Source: Macrostomum hystrix (lineage: Eukaryota > Platyhelminthes > Macrostomidae). From it: 64,000 bases of DNA. The translations under genes were made by a program, and so were the position numbers. This document shows positions 44,668-57,328 of this stretch, one piece after another. Location: assembly GCA_950097015.1 (NCBI GenBank), contig CATNEN010000011.1:1720001-1784000 (forward strand), written 5' to 3'. The notes below the pieces were generated by a model. That model made no database searches and was not told the DNA's origin. It was given only the letters and a program-made list of their open reading frames with translations. Positions within the stretch are counted from its first letter, which is position 1; every line of letters starts with the position of its first letter.

Positions 44668-47600
44668 ATGTCTGGCTCGAGGCGAGGACTGGTTGCGCCA
44701 CAGAATACCTTTCTGGACAATATCATACGCAGATGCAATGGACAGCGTAAGTAACTCATTTGACATGTGCATATTTGAAATAGGTTACCTTAGGCTGAGA
44801 TGCGAACTACCGACCTCTTGATAAGAAATCTGTTTCGTGGTTTGGATAGATTAAAAAGACAAGTTTAAATTAAACTCAGCTGCTTCCAGCTTGCATATTT
44901 TGCTAATTTCCATTTTATTACTTCCTAGAAGTCAGTCGAGTTAAAACGAAAGCTCCGGTAAATTAAAAAAGACGGATATTAGAAGAGAAAATAGCTTTGA
45001 AATAATTGAATACGAGCAGGAAAACGAAAGGAAGCAATTACAAGCAAGTTGACGAAGTGTTTATGATTTTCCAGGACACCGATTTGCTTCTCCGTCTACT
45101 CATAAATCATATTTCTCCACTCACGGGAAATTATTATCGCAAGAAAAGACAGAATGAACTCGGCTGCCTCATTAATTTATGAACTCGTCTTAAATCACCG
45201 AACTAGAGTAACAGAATTCGTACTAAAAACCATAGCCAGAATCGCAGCAAGAACTGAAGCTAGAATCGCAGCAAGAACTGTAGCTAGAATCGCAGCAAGA
45301 ACTGTAGCTAGAATCGCAGCAAGAACTGAAGCTAGAATCGCAGCAAGAACTGTAGCCAGAATCGCAGCAAGAACTGTAGCCAGAATCGTAGCAACAACTG
45401 TAGCTAGAATCGCAGCAAGAACTGTAGCTAGAATCGCAGCAAGAACTGTAGCTAGAATCGCAGCAAGAACTGTAGCCAGAATCGCAGCAAGAACTGTAGC
45501 CAGAATCGCAGCAAGAACTGTATCTAGAATCGCAGCAAGAACTGTAGCTAGAATCGTAGCAACAACTGTAGCTAGAATCGCAGCAAGAACTGTAGCTAGA
45601 ATCGCAGCAAGAACTGTAGCCAGAATCGCAGCAAGAACTGTAGCCAGAATCGCAGCGAGAACCGCAGCAAGAACTGTAGCCAGAACCGCAGCAGGAACTG
45701 TAGCTAGAATCGCAGCAAGAACCGCAGCTAGAATCGCAGCGAGAACTGTAGCTAGAATCGCAGCAAGAACTGTAGCTAGAATCGCAGCAAGCTCAGTAGC
45801 TAGAATCGCAGCAAGCTCAGTAGCTAGAATCGCAGCAAGAACCGCAGCTAGAATTGCAGCAAGAACTGTAGCTAGAATCGCAGCAAAAACTGTATCTAGA
45901 ATCGCAGCAAGAACTGTAGCTAGAATTGCAGCAAGAACTGTAGCTAGAATCGCAGCAAAAACTGTATCTAGAATCGCAGCAAGCTCAGTAGCTAGAATCG
46001 CAGCAAGAACTGTAGCTAGAATCGCAGCAAGAACTGTAGCTAGAATCGCAGCAAGAACTGTAGCTAGAATCGCAGCAAGAACTGTAGCTAGAATCGCAGC
46101 AAGAACTGTAGCTAGAATCGCAGCAAGAACTGTAGCTAGAATCGCAGCAAGAACTGTAGCTAGAATCGCAGCAAGCTCAGTAGCTAGAATCGCAGCAAGA
46201 ACTGTAGCTAGAATCGCAGCAAGCTCAGTAGCTAGAATCGCAGCAAGCTCAGTAGCTAGAATCGCAGCAAGAACCGTAACTAGAATCCTAACGAGAACCA
46301 TAGCTACGAGTAGAAGCAATGTACCTTTTCTAAAAAATGCACTTAAAAAAATTATACGCTTTTTAATTTTGCTAGTTAGGTCAAATAGCATTGCTTAAAT
46401 ATTATGTAGTTTCATCAATAAAGGAATCATAAAAATTGTCAGACTCGCTGCTAGAAAGTCAGTTTGTTAATTTGCAAATAGGTTAGATCTTGTTCGCTAT
46501 TGGGTAAAGAATGTCAGCAAAGCGCACTTGCAAATTTTAAGCTTTGATAATATGCAGAGCGAAAAAATGGGACAATTTCTCTAAATAAGTAATTTTTTCT
46601 ACGACCTTAGCCTCCTGGGAAATTTAGAACTTCTTTTAAGTGGAAGATTGGGAGAATTAGAGGCTAGAGTAGCTAGATTATGCAGATTAGGTTCCTATTT
46701 CTAGGAAACTAAAAAATTGAAACTTCGTCGGTTTGGAGACGGGCGTCGGACTTCTCACAACGAAGTGTTCACGAGCTCGAATTCGCGGCGAGGCCACATT
46801 ATGTTTGAGGCTGCAGCCGCGGAGAGAACGCTTGTGGGTTTGTCGTGCAATTTACAACCTTAAGGAGGCGAACCTCGAAGGCTCACTCAGAGTGTGTACA
46901 GTAGCCGACGATGAGAATTCAGGTCGAATTTACACACCTGACAGTTAAATTGACATAACGGCCTCCTCGCTAGCTGCGGGTCGACTGTCGCTAATTTCTT
47001 TTGTCTGTGTCATATGGCTCTACTTTCGATAGAGCTGTTTCTTAGAATAAGAATTCGTCAGATGTTTCTAAGAAAAAACGATTCCATAGTTGTTATTAAG
47101 AAAAGGAAATTATTTTTTAAAAACCTTAGCTGTTTCTAAGAAAAAACTCCTTAGCTATTTCTAAGAAAAAAGTCCTGAGCTGTTTCTAAGAAAGTTATCA
47201 TAAAAAAGTTGCATTACGCCGGCACAAACAAATTACTTTTATAATTTCCTTCGCTCATTCCCGCTCTACGTCTCGTAATTCAATTAATTTCTGCAACAAA
47301 AAAGGTCATTGCATTGCAGATAGCAGCTTCTTGCTGGCCAATGCTCGCATTGTGGACTACCCCATCGTCTATTGCAACGAGGGCTTCTCAAAACTCACCG
47401 GCTTCACTCGGGCCGAGGTGATGCAAAAGTCGTGCACCTGTAATTTTATGTACGGCGAACAGACCGACGCTGAAGCCATACAGAGAATTGAGAGGTGCAT
47501 GGAACTGTGCGAGTCTGAGCAACAGGAAATTCTACTCTACAAGAAGAATAGTGAGTATTTCTCTGCGTCAGCTAGGTCATACAGATGTTAGCTTCTTAAT

Positions 47601-50600
47601 ACTGATGGTATGAGCATGGTCATAGAGGGACATTCGCTTCGTCATACGGATTATATTGTAAATGAGCATCGTCATGGAGGTACATGAGCATCGTCATAGA
47701 GGGACATGATCTTCGTCATAGAGGCCACATGAGCATCGTCATAGAGGGACATGATCTTCGTCATAGAGGCCACATGAGCGTCGTCATACAGACGGTATGA
47801 GCGTAGTCATAGAGGGACATAGGCTTCATCATAGGTTTATAAAATACAACTTTTATAACAAAATAAGTTTCTGAAGCTAATTCTCGATTTTTATCCCAAA
47901 ACGAATTTGCAACATTTGCAGAAACTCCCCTATGGCTGCTAATGTACATGGCGCCGATCAAGAATGAAAAGGACGTTGTCATTCTGTACTTGCTGACCTT
48001 CCGTGACATCACGGCCCTGAGGCAGCCACTGGAGGACGATGAGCAGGGCCGTGGTGCCCCGGCTGGTACGTTAGAGCAGGAAGTGATTATTTTTATCAAA
48101 TTTGGCAGCTGAAAACCGCGGCAAGCTAGCTACAATTGATAAATTGGTTATTTATAAATCATTGATTCCTTTGAAGTCAAATTTTCCGGACAAAAGCTGT
48201 AAGTCACGGTTGTTTAATCTCGTTAGCTTTACTAAAAACCCTTTGATCCCATGAAATTCAAAGCGTGAAGCAGGGAGGAAAAGACAGAGGAGAGATACCG
48301 GGAAAGGCGAGACGAAGAGGAGAAATATGGATAGAGGAAAAATTATTGCACTAACACGATAAAAACGGAAGAAATCCGGTTGGTTTACTGAAAAAATTAC
48401 CGATTCTATGGTTAGAGGTGAGAGAGTAGAGAGGTGAAAGAGTAGAAAGGTAAGAGAGTAGAGAGGTGAAAGAGTAGAAAGGTGAGAGAGTAGAGAGGTG
48501 AAAGAGTAGAAAGGTGAGAGAGTAGATTAGAGAGAGTAGAAAGATGAGAGAGTAGAAAGGTGAGAGAGTAGAAAGGTGAGAGAGTAGAAAGGTGAGAGAG
48601 TAGAAAGGTGAGAGAGTAGAAAGGTGAGAGAGTAGAGAGGTGAGAGAGTAAAAATGTGAGAGAGTAGAAAGGTGAGAGAGTAGATTAGAGAGGTGAGACA
48701 CTAGAGCAGAGAGTTGAGAGAGTAGAGAGGTGAGACACTAGAGTAGAGAGGTGAGAGAGTAGAGAGGTGAGACCGCAGAGTAGAGAGGTGAGAGAGTAGA
48801 GAGGTGAGACCGCAGAGTAGAGAGGTGAGAGAGTAGAGAGGTGAGACCGCAGAGTAGAGAGGTGAGAGAGTAGAGAGGTGGGAAGGTAGTGAGGCAAGAG
48901 AGTGCATTGATGCTACAGAGGATTTGAGAACAAGATCCTTAATAGGGGACAGTAGGGAGATAGTGCTGGAAGATTTATGAAGCGACGTCTGCGCAGCGAC
49001 TCAGGGAGAAACTTAACTCCCTCTGGAAGACAAAACTCTCCGTAAATTATCCCCAAGCTGAGATGACTAAACCTCCATCCAATGCCCTTGTCGTCATCAT
49101 CTTCCAATCGCGCAGCCGGCCTCAGCAAATTCGCCCGCCTTGCCCGTTCGGTGACTCGAAATCGATCGGTGCTGGTGCAGCTCTCGGCAACTAACTCGAC
49201 CGCCGCAGCCTCGGGCTCGGGCGCCACCGGAGCCGCTTCGACCAGTTTGACATCAGCGGCGGCGGCTGCCGCGGCTGCCGCAGTCGCAGCCGCGGCCCGA
49301 AACGAGGAGGCCAACAAATTTGAACAGCTTGGCACGGTGAGTCTCCCTGCTCAATTTGCTGCACTTTTGTAGAGCCTCGCAAAGGATTTTTTCGCGAGAA
49401 CGAAAATAAAATAGACTCGTTCAACCCATATCATCTCCTGCTCCGTGGCTATAAAAGGCCAACCCTTACCCTAAAAGACGGGACAGAAACAAAGGGATGG
49501 CATGCTGGAGCTTGTAAATTATTGAGAAGGTTCTCCCTGGCTGACGACAAGCTTTTTGCTACGCAGGGGATAGAAAGGTTGCTGAGGCCAAAGCAAGGGC
49601 AAAGTGGGATTTCTTAGCGCAGGGGGGAAGTTCGAGAATATAAAATCGGTTTCTTGTGATGGTCCTATGAGGGTCGTGTCGGTGTTCTTGCCATCAGTGC
49701 AGATTCCTTTTCATATTCTTAACAATGGCTAAGCGACAAAAAATTGTCGAGTTTGTTTAAGCCCGCCCTTCTGCTCTGCTTTTAGCTGAGTAGATCAGGT
49801 TTCCAGTTGCCAGCCTTATTTGGAGAGGTTGGAGGTGAGGTACGTGCCGTGTAGGGAAAATGATGCTGGAAGCTTTCATTTCAGACATTTTTATCGATCG
49901 GCGGGAAAAAACTTTTACAGAATTCTTTCCAGAATGATATGATCTTATTCCAAGAGTTAAATTTTTTTATATCATTAAAATTATATCATTATATCATTAT
50001 ATCATTGTCTCTCTGCAGACATTCGTTAGCAACGTTTGCAACGTACGCTGTGTTTTACCATGACTTTCCGAATCGGTCTGACTATACATAAATGATTCTC
50101 GTGATTGACATGACGAATGCGTCTTCGTTGACATGATGAATGCGTCTTCGTTGACATGACGAATGCGTCTTCGTTGACATGACGAATGCGTCTTCGTTGA
50201 CATGACGAATGCGTCTTCGTTGACATGACGAATGCGTCTTCGTTGACATGACGAATGCGTCTTCGTTGACAGAAAGAATGCGTCTTTGTTGAAATAAAGA
50301 ATGCGTCTTTGTTGACATAAAGAATGCGTCTTTGTTGACATAAAGAATGCGTCTTTGTTGACATAAAGAATGCGTCTTTGTTGACATAAAGAATGCGTCT
50401 TTGTTGACATAAAGAATGCGTCTTTGTTGACATAAAGAATGCGTCTTTGTTGACATAAAGAATGCGTCTTCGTTGACATAAAGAATGCGTCTTTGTTGAA
50501 ATAAAGAATGCGTCTTTGTTGAAATAAAGAATGCGTCTTTGTTGAAATAAAGAATGCGTCTTTGTTGACATAAAGAATGCGTCTTTGTTGACATGACGAA

Positions 50601-53600
50601 TGCGTCTTCGTTGACATGATGAATGCGTCTTCGTTGGCATGACGAACGCGTCTTCGTTGACATGATGAATGCGTCTTCGTTGACATAAAGAATGCGTCTT
50701 TGTTGAAATAAAGAATGCGTCTTTGTTGACATAAAGAATGCGTCTTTGTTGACATAAAGAATGCGTCTTTGTTGACATGACGAATGCGTCTTCGTTGACA
50801 TGACGAATGCGTCTTCGTTGACATAAAGAATGCGCCTTTGTTGAAATAAAGAATGCGTCTTTGTTGAAATAAAGAATGCGTCTTTGTTGACATGACGAAT
50901 GCGTCTTCGTTGACATGACGAATGCGTCTTCGTTGACATGACGAATGCGTCTTCGCAGACACTGGGAATGTCTCTTTGTTTTAGCTTCCAGTGTCTTTGT
51001 TCCGAGTCGCTATATTTCAACTAAAAATGACCAACCATCGCACTGACAGGTGATGTCGCTTCACTCGGATGTTCTGCCGCAGTACAAGCAGGAGGCTCCT
51101 AAAACACCGCCTCATATTATTTTACACTACGCCGCATTCAAAACCACCTGGGACTGGATTATTCTGGTTCTAACCGGTTACACAGCAGTTATGGTCCCAT
51201 TCAACGTGGCTTTCAAAACCAAAACCATGGACGATGTCGCATTCCTAGTGCTAGACAGCATCGTTGACGTGGTATTCTTCATTGACATTGTGCTGAATTT
51301 TCACACTACATTTGTTGGACCGAACGGCGAGGTGATATCGGACCCGTCAATAATTCGAGTCAACTATCTCAAAGGCTGGTTCGTGATTGACCTGCTCTCC
51401 TGCCTGCCCTACGATGTGTTCAACGCATTTCAGCCCGAGTCCTCTGAGGTGACCGCTCTGTTTACACACCTTGCGTGTTCACAGTTTTATTGCATTTCTG
51501 TCTAACCATTGTTTGTTCAAGCTGACAACCTGCTGGCTACCTGGGTAATCATGCGGAATGAATAGAAAAAATAGCATGCACTTTAATCTGCCAATCCTCA
51601 GGGCGGTATCAGCAGTTTGTTCAGCGCCCTGAAAGTGGTTCGCCTATTGCGCATCGGTAGAGTGGCTCGCAAAGTGGACCAATACCTTGAGTACGGCGCC
51701 GCCCTACTCATCCTGATGATCTTCGGCTTCGTGATGCTGGCGCACTGGATGGCCTGCATCTGGTACACCATCGGTGTGCGCGACCTCGAACTGGAGATCT
51801 GGTACGGCTGGATACCGCGCCTAGCCAATGACACTCTGACTCCACAGAATTGGACAAAGACTAGCTACCAGACTGTGTTACCGGAAAAGTCCATGGCCTA
51901 CTTGACTTCGCTGTACTTCACATTGTCGCTACTGACCAGCGTGGGATTTGGCAATGTGGCCGCCTATACAGAGGGCGAGAAGGCTGTTGTTGTGGTCTTT
52001 ATGCTGCTTGGAGGTTGGTCTTTGTGCTCATTGTGCTCTGTATTTAAGCTTTTTTAGTGCAAGCTCTAACGGGGAAATCACCCAATAAGAATGGGGACAC
52101 GATGACCTTGAAATCTGTGTACGACTGGGAGGATAATGACCTTGATATATTTAATGACCGCGAGGATAATGACCTTGACAGATTCAATGACCGTGAGGAT
52201 AATGACCTTGACATATCTAGTGACTGTGAGGATAATGACCTTGACATATTTAGTGACTGTGAGGATAATGACCTTGACATATTTAGTGACTGTGAGGAAA
52301 ATGACCTTGACATATTTAGTGACTGTGAGGAAAATGACCTTGACATATCTAGTGACTGTGAGGATAATGACGTTGACATATTTAGTGATTGTGAGGATAT
52401 TGACCTTGAAATATTCCAGAAAAAATAGATAAGACAAGATAAGAAGGATCAGGAGCGAACCCTGACATGGACCTTAATTAAGCTACTGTAGAACGCAATG
52501 CGATCTGTAGAAAAGTCCAAGAGAAATCTAATTTCAATTTCTTAGAAACGAAGGTTAGGAAGCAAATGTTACTGAATGTAATTTTTTCCGAACAGAAAGT
52601 CATCGAAATTCGTTGCATTGTATTCTTTTGCTTTGACTTCTGTTTTTTTTCGTGATTGAAGCAAGCCTTGTTACAGAAGAATTTCAATAACTCAATTCGG
52701 TCTACACCTGCTGAACTTCACATCGGGAACGCTTGCAATCGATCTAGTTTTCTCATTCTCTCGCCAGGATTCACATCTAGCGGGGGGGTCAGTCAATAAG
52801 ATTGTAAAGAATCGTTTACTCATTATAAATCAGATGAAAATGGATGGGGCCTACACCGTAATACGGCCCAATGGATAGACACTTGGATTAGATAAAAGTA
52901 CACGTGAAAGTTCTCAGTCTGAGGCGTACTTTTCAGCCCTATAATATCGAGAGTGATGCTGGCTGGTACCAGAGTGTACCATTTTTTTAAAGTCCGACTA
53001 CGCTCTGTCTCTGTGGCCGATTTGTCAAACTTCAGTGGGGTGTCTGCGAGCTCTGTTGCTTAGCAACTGGTTCTCTCGATGGAAAGAACTTTTTCTTTCA
53101 AGAAATCAGCTCTTTTGCTTTTGTTGGGGGTAATTGGCATTCTGGAGAGTTGATTCCCCCAGTGACTGTGGCATGCGCACAATTATTCCATTCTATTCCA
53201 TTCTATTCTATTCTATTCTATTCCATTCTATTCCATTCTATTCCATTCTATTCCATTCTATTCCATTCTATTCCATTCTATGCCATTCTATTATATTCTA
53301 TTCCATTCTATTCCATTCTATTCTATTCTATTCTACTGCATTCTATTCTATTCTATTCTATTCTATTATATTCCATTCTATTCTATTCCATTCTATTCCA
53401 TTCTATTATATTCCATTCTATTCTATTCCATTCTATTCCATTCTATTCTATTCCATTCTATTCCATTCTATTATATTCCATTCTATTCCATTCTATTATA
53501 TTCCATTCTATTCTATTCCATTCTATTCCATTCTATTCCATTCTATTCCATTCTATTCCATTCTATTCTATTCCATTCTATTCCATTCTATTATAATCCA

Positions 53601-56600
53601 TTCTATTCTATTCCATTCTATTCCATTCTATTCCATTCTATTCTATTCTATTCCATTCTATTCTATTCTATTCTATTCTATTCTATTCCATTCCATTCTA
53701 TTCCATTCTTTTCCATTCTTTTCCATTCTATTTCATTCTATGCCATTCTATTATATTCTATTATATTCTATTCCATTCTATTCCATTCTATTCCATTCTA
53801 TTCCATTCTATTCTGTTCTATTCTATTCTACTCCATTCTATTCCATTCTATTATATTATATTCTATTCTATTCCATTTTACTCCGTTCTATTCCATTCTA
53901 TTTTATTCCATTCTATTCTATTCTATTCTATTCCATTCTATTCCATTCTATTATATTCTATTATATTCTATTATATTCCATTCTTTTCTATTCCATTATA
54001 TTCCATTCTATTATATTCCATTCTATTCTATTCCATTCTATTCCATTCTATTCTATTCTATTCCATTATATTCTATTCTTTTCTATTCAAATTTATAATA
54101 TCATATCATATTCAATTTAATTATATTATATTCTTATCTATTTCTGCTACGCCAATTAACAACTATTTTGGACAAAGAGCTTTCTCACACCTTATCAAAT
54201 AGTCCAAAAACGAGTCCCACTTTAGACATTTGACAATCTAATTAATATCCATTATAGCATTCACAAACACACCCTCACAATGATAATGTAGTGATTAATT
54301 GCGCAAATGTCATTTACAATCGATACTGTCGGATAAACGGAGCAGATTATTTGACCTCAGCTCTGCACAAATATGTGTTGTTGTTCTCAAAGCTAATAAG
54401 TACTGTACTCGTTAAACTGTACAAAGATAAGTACTGTAAACAGGCTTCACTATTTGGATAGATTCTGTGATCAATATCGACACTGACATAAAACAGACAG
54501 ACAGATTGGGAGTGGCTGATTAGGGAGGCTTAGTGTAGATTCGAGTACTCGAAAATATTAGTTGCTATGCAACATTTTGCTTAATATCTTTGGGCGGGGT
54601 TGAAATTAATCCATAGGTGAGACTCTATGAAACTTAGTATTAATAGACAAAGTTAAAGCAGCAGCAGCAGCAGCAGCAGCCAAAGGTATAAAAGAGATTT
54701 AGTCAGAGTACCAATTTTTTGTCTCTAGGCCTTCTTAACCATAAATCAACTACCAATGATATATGAGAACATTTATCACGCATCTTGGAGCCAACTGGGA
54801 TTAGGATCAAGTTTATCAATAATCCGTATAGATCAGGCAAATCTGATGCTGATAGATTTGGATTAGTTAGAAATAATCGAGATGAATTCAAGCAATACAG
54901 AACAGGTATATCACCTGAGATTCTATGACCTGAAGGATGAGATTGTATCTATCACCTAAAGGATGAGATTGTATCACCTGAAGGATGAGATTGTATCTAT
55001 CACCTGAAGGATGAGATTCTATGACCTGAAGGATGAGATTGTATCTATCACCTGAAGGATGAGATTCTATGACCTGAAGGATGAGATTGTATCTATCACC
55101 TGAAGGATGAGATTGTATCTATCACCTAAAGGATGAGATTGTATCACCTGAAGGATGAGATTGTATCTATCACCTGAAGGATGAGATTCTATGACCTGAA
55201 GGATGAGATTGTATCTATCACCTGAAGGATGAGATTCTATGACCTGAAGGATAAGATTGTATCTATCACCTGAAGGATGAGATTGTATCACCTGAAGGAT
55301 GAGATTGTATCACCTGAATGATGAGATTTTATCTATCACCTGAATGATGAGATTGTATCTATCACCTGAAGGATGAGATTGTATCACCTGAAGGATGAGA
55401 TTGTATCGACTATATAGATTTGCTCAATGGAATGATAGCTAGGGCTGTAATGTTGGAACAAAGATAAACGCACTAGACAGTTTAAACAGGGCAGATTAGG
55501 TCGGAGGAAAACATTGCAGATATATTTGCACAACAGACCAAACAGGATGAAGAGAATCCTTTTTTACAAGACCTGCTCACGTTTGTCGCTTCGTTATAGT
55601 TGATCACTAAAAAATGCGTAACTTAAGAATATTTTAAGCAGCACATTTTCAGCCTGTATATTTGAGTTATGGTATTTTAGCCAATTAAAAAAATAAAAAT
55701 GGAAAAATTGACTGACAGGTCGTCAATTTTTTGGCCAGTCTGTCACACCTGTCTCTCAGGGGCAGGCTTAAGCGTTAATTAAATGATTAAAAAATGCAGG
55801 CTTCGCCGGAATGAAGGGAGGGTCTAATTAAATTGATTTTTAATCCATAAAAGGATTCCGAACGAGACAATTAAAATGTCTCTCAGCATGACCTTTAGAA
55901 TCCACAGTCGTAATGAATGAATAACTTACACCCCTGAACGATTGCTGATAGCGATAGCGAAGTCTCCCCATTACCCTCAACTCCTCTTGTTAAATCTCTA
56001 ACCGTTCAACGATCAACCGTTCTACCGTCCAGCCAAGCAAATAATGCTGATTGGCTGGCAAATGTCCCTTATCTTTATCGTCAATCTCTACCCCTCTAAC
56101 CATTGCTGATTGGCTGTAAAGTGTCCCCCTACCCTTATCGTTAATCTCTACCCCTTAACGATTGCTGATTGGCTATCGTGTCCCGTTACGCTGATTGTCA
56201 ATCTCTACCCCTTAACCATTGCTGATTGGCTAGAAAATATCCCCCTTACGAGCGTACCCTAACCAGCCAATCTGACTTTCTATGAAAATTTCTACCATTT
56301 CTTGGTTTTTTTGTCTTACGGGTTTTCTTTTGGACTTTAACTAATCCTTATACGATGCTATGCTTTTCCGATTGAACAGCAAGTTACCATTACAAAATCC
56401 AAACATTTCAGCACTCGTCTACGCCACCATCTTCGGTAACGTGACAACGATTTTCCAACAGATGTACGCCTCTCGGGCCAGATATCACGAAATGATGAAC
56501 AGCATCAAGGAGTTCATGAAGATCCACGACGTGCCTAGAGAACTGGGAGAGCGAGTGATGGATTACGTCACCTCATCCTGGGCTATTACAAAAGGCATTG

Positions 56601-56611
56601 ATACTACAAAG
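44668..56611 (+). CDS. KCNH1: EAG voltage-gated potassium channel, 5' seven exons
   Basis: Exons 44668-44746, 47320-47550, 47922-48065, 49116-49336, 51050-51448, 51602-52013 and 56412-56611 join in frame for 562 codons. The gene continues past the window: the end of the C-linker and the cyclic-nucleotide-binding-homology domain are missing. Exons 1-3 encode the eag domain, with the conserved N-terminus [15 protein letters not shown] and the PAS core. Exon 4 carries [10 protein letters not shown] and a polyalanine run. Exon 5 begins [17 protein letters not shown] and holds S1-S3; exon 6 has the S4 arginines ([14 protein letters not shown]), S5 and the selectivity filter SVGFGN at about 471-476; exon 7 completes S6 ([15 protein letters not shown]) and starts the C-linker. 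SVGFGN and the eag domain place it with EAG rather than ERG or ELK. It mediates potassium efflux in excitable cells. Confidence 0.95.
45226..46300. repeat. 24-bp minisatellite in EAG intron 1, about 44 units
   Basis: Units contain AGCTAGAATCGCAGCAAGAA; variants have AGCCAG, GTAGCAACAACT, AGCTCAGT or AACCGC. Open on both strands for about 400 codons because 24 is a multiple of three; it lies between spliced exons and is not coding. Confidence 0.96.
46725..46990 (+). repeat. SINE family 1 copy in EAG intron 1
   Basis: A B-box-like GAGCTCGAATTCGCGG near 46774 is followed by GCGAGGCCACATT and the body through GCTGCGGGTCGACTGTC, matching the reverse complement of 24540-24800. The A box is not intact, so the 5' end is damaged. 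Confidence 0.65.
47605..47840. repeat. 22-bp repeat in EAG intron 2, about 10 units
   Basis: Degenerate units of GTCATAGAGGGACATGAGCA plus two bases, filling most of the 371-bp intron. Confidence 0.85.
48415..48890. repeat. 16-bp purine-rich repeat in EAG intron 3
   Basis: Units of GGTGAGAGAGTAGAAA or its GAGAGG variant. From about 48770 a longer unit containing GTGAGACCGCAGAGTAGAGA is repeated three or four times. Confidence 0.9.
50103..50955. repeat. 23-bp minisatellite in EAG intron 4, about 37 units
   Basis: Units contain GTTGACATGACGAATGCGTC or GTTGACATAAAGAATGCGTC followed by TTC or TTT. The two unit types form blocks (GACGAATG at both ends, AAAGAATG in the middle). Since 23 is not a multiple of three, all three minus-strand frames are open, each reading the same repeats; none is coding. 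Confidence 0.96.
52118..52420. repeat. 33-bp minisatellite in EAG intron 6, about 9 units
   Basis: Units contain GAGGATAATGACCTTGACAT and TTTAGTGACTGT. Four frames are open through the array, which argues for a repeat by-product rather than a protein. Confidence 0.92.
53180..54100. repeat. TTCCATTCTA satellite in EAG intron 6
   Basis: About 920 bp of pentamer steps ATTCC, ATTCT and ATTAT in irregular order. The predominant decamer is TTCCATTCTA. All three plus-strand frames are open for long stretches because the repeat is pyrimidine-rich; not coding. It resembles the ATTCC satellites of other animals in sequence only. Confidence 0.95.
54101..54900. other. EAG intron 6, unique part, with (CAG)n
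   Basis: Unique AT-rich sequence with an uninterrupted AGC/CAG run of about eight units at 54658-54682. No exon is seen. Confidence 0.55.
54903..55412. repeat. 26-bp/22-bp minisatellite in EAG intron 6, about 20 units
   Basis: Units contain TCACCTGAAGGATGAGATTG, followed by TATCTA or TAT, so 26-bp and 22-bp units alternate. A TATGACC variant recurs. Confidence 0.93.
55413..56411. other. EAG intron 6, 3' part with GATTGGCT repeats
   Basis: Four loosely spaced copies of a roughly 60-bp sequence lie between about 55980 and 56240, each with CCATTGCTGATTGGCT and AATCTCTACCCC. Otherwise unique, ending at the exon 7 acceptor (CATTTCAG). Confidence 0.6.
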
Positions 56612-56754
56612 GTGAATAGACCTGCTGTAAATCATGAATTGACAGCAGGTCATTGAAATCTATGAATTAATAGATAAACAAAGACCTATCTATCTATTCA
56701 TCAATCGGTCAATTTATTTACTGATCTGTCTATCTATTTATCTATAAATCTCTC

Positions 56755-56980
56755 AATCGATCAATCAATCAATAAATCAACCATCAATCGATCATCGCAT
56801 AGCGAGCGACATGATTAGCAGCATCTAGTAATGATTAATGATAAAAAATCTGCTAATCACAGAATCTATGAATCACCCAATCAATCAATCAATTAATCGA
56901 TCAATCAACCAACCAACCAACCAACCAGTCAATCAATCAATCAATCAATCAAGCAATCAACCAACCAACCAACCAACCAG

Positions 56981-57028
<48 letters not shown>

Positions 57029-57148
57029 CCAACCAACCAACCAACCTGTCAATCAATCAATCAATTAATCAATCAATCAACCAACCAACCAACCAATCAA
57101 TCAATAAATCAATCAATCAATCAATCAACTAACCAACCAACCAACCAG

Positions 57149-57184
<36 letters not shown>

Positions 57185-57196
57185 CCAACCAACCAG

Positions 57197-57228
<32 letters not shown>

Positions 57229-57248
57229 CCAACCAACCAACCAACCAG

Positions 57249-57284
<36 letters not shown>

Positions 57285-57328
57285 CCAACCAACCAACCAA
57301 CCAGTCAATCAATCAACTAATCAATCAG
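56755..57328. repeat. CAAT/CAAC tetranucleotide array in EAG intron 7
   Basis: Blocks of (CAAT)n alternate with (CAAC)3-5 and CAGT in a larger period of about 50-60 bp. Confidence 0.95.

Noticed and set aside
45154-46398. Open frames of about 400 codons on both strands
   Set aside because: 24-bp array in EAG intron 1; both strands open is expected for such a repeat.
50026-51020. Three overlapping minus-strand open frames of about 300 codons each
   Set aside because: A 23-bp array reads the same repeat in all three frames; it sits in EAG intron 4.
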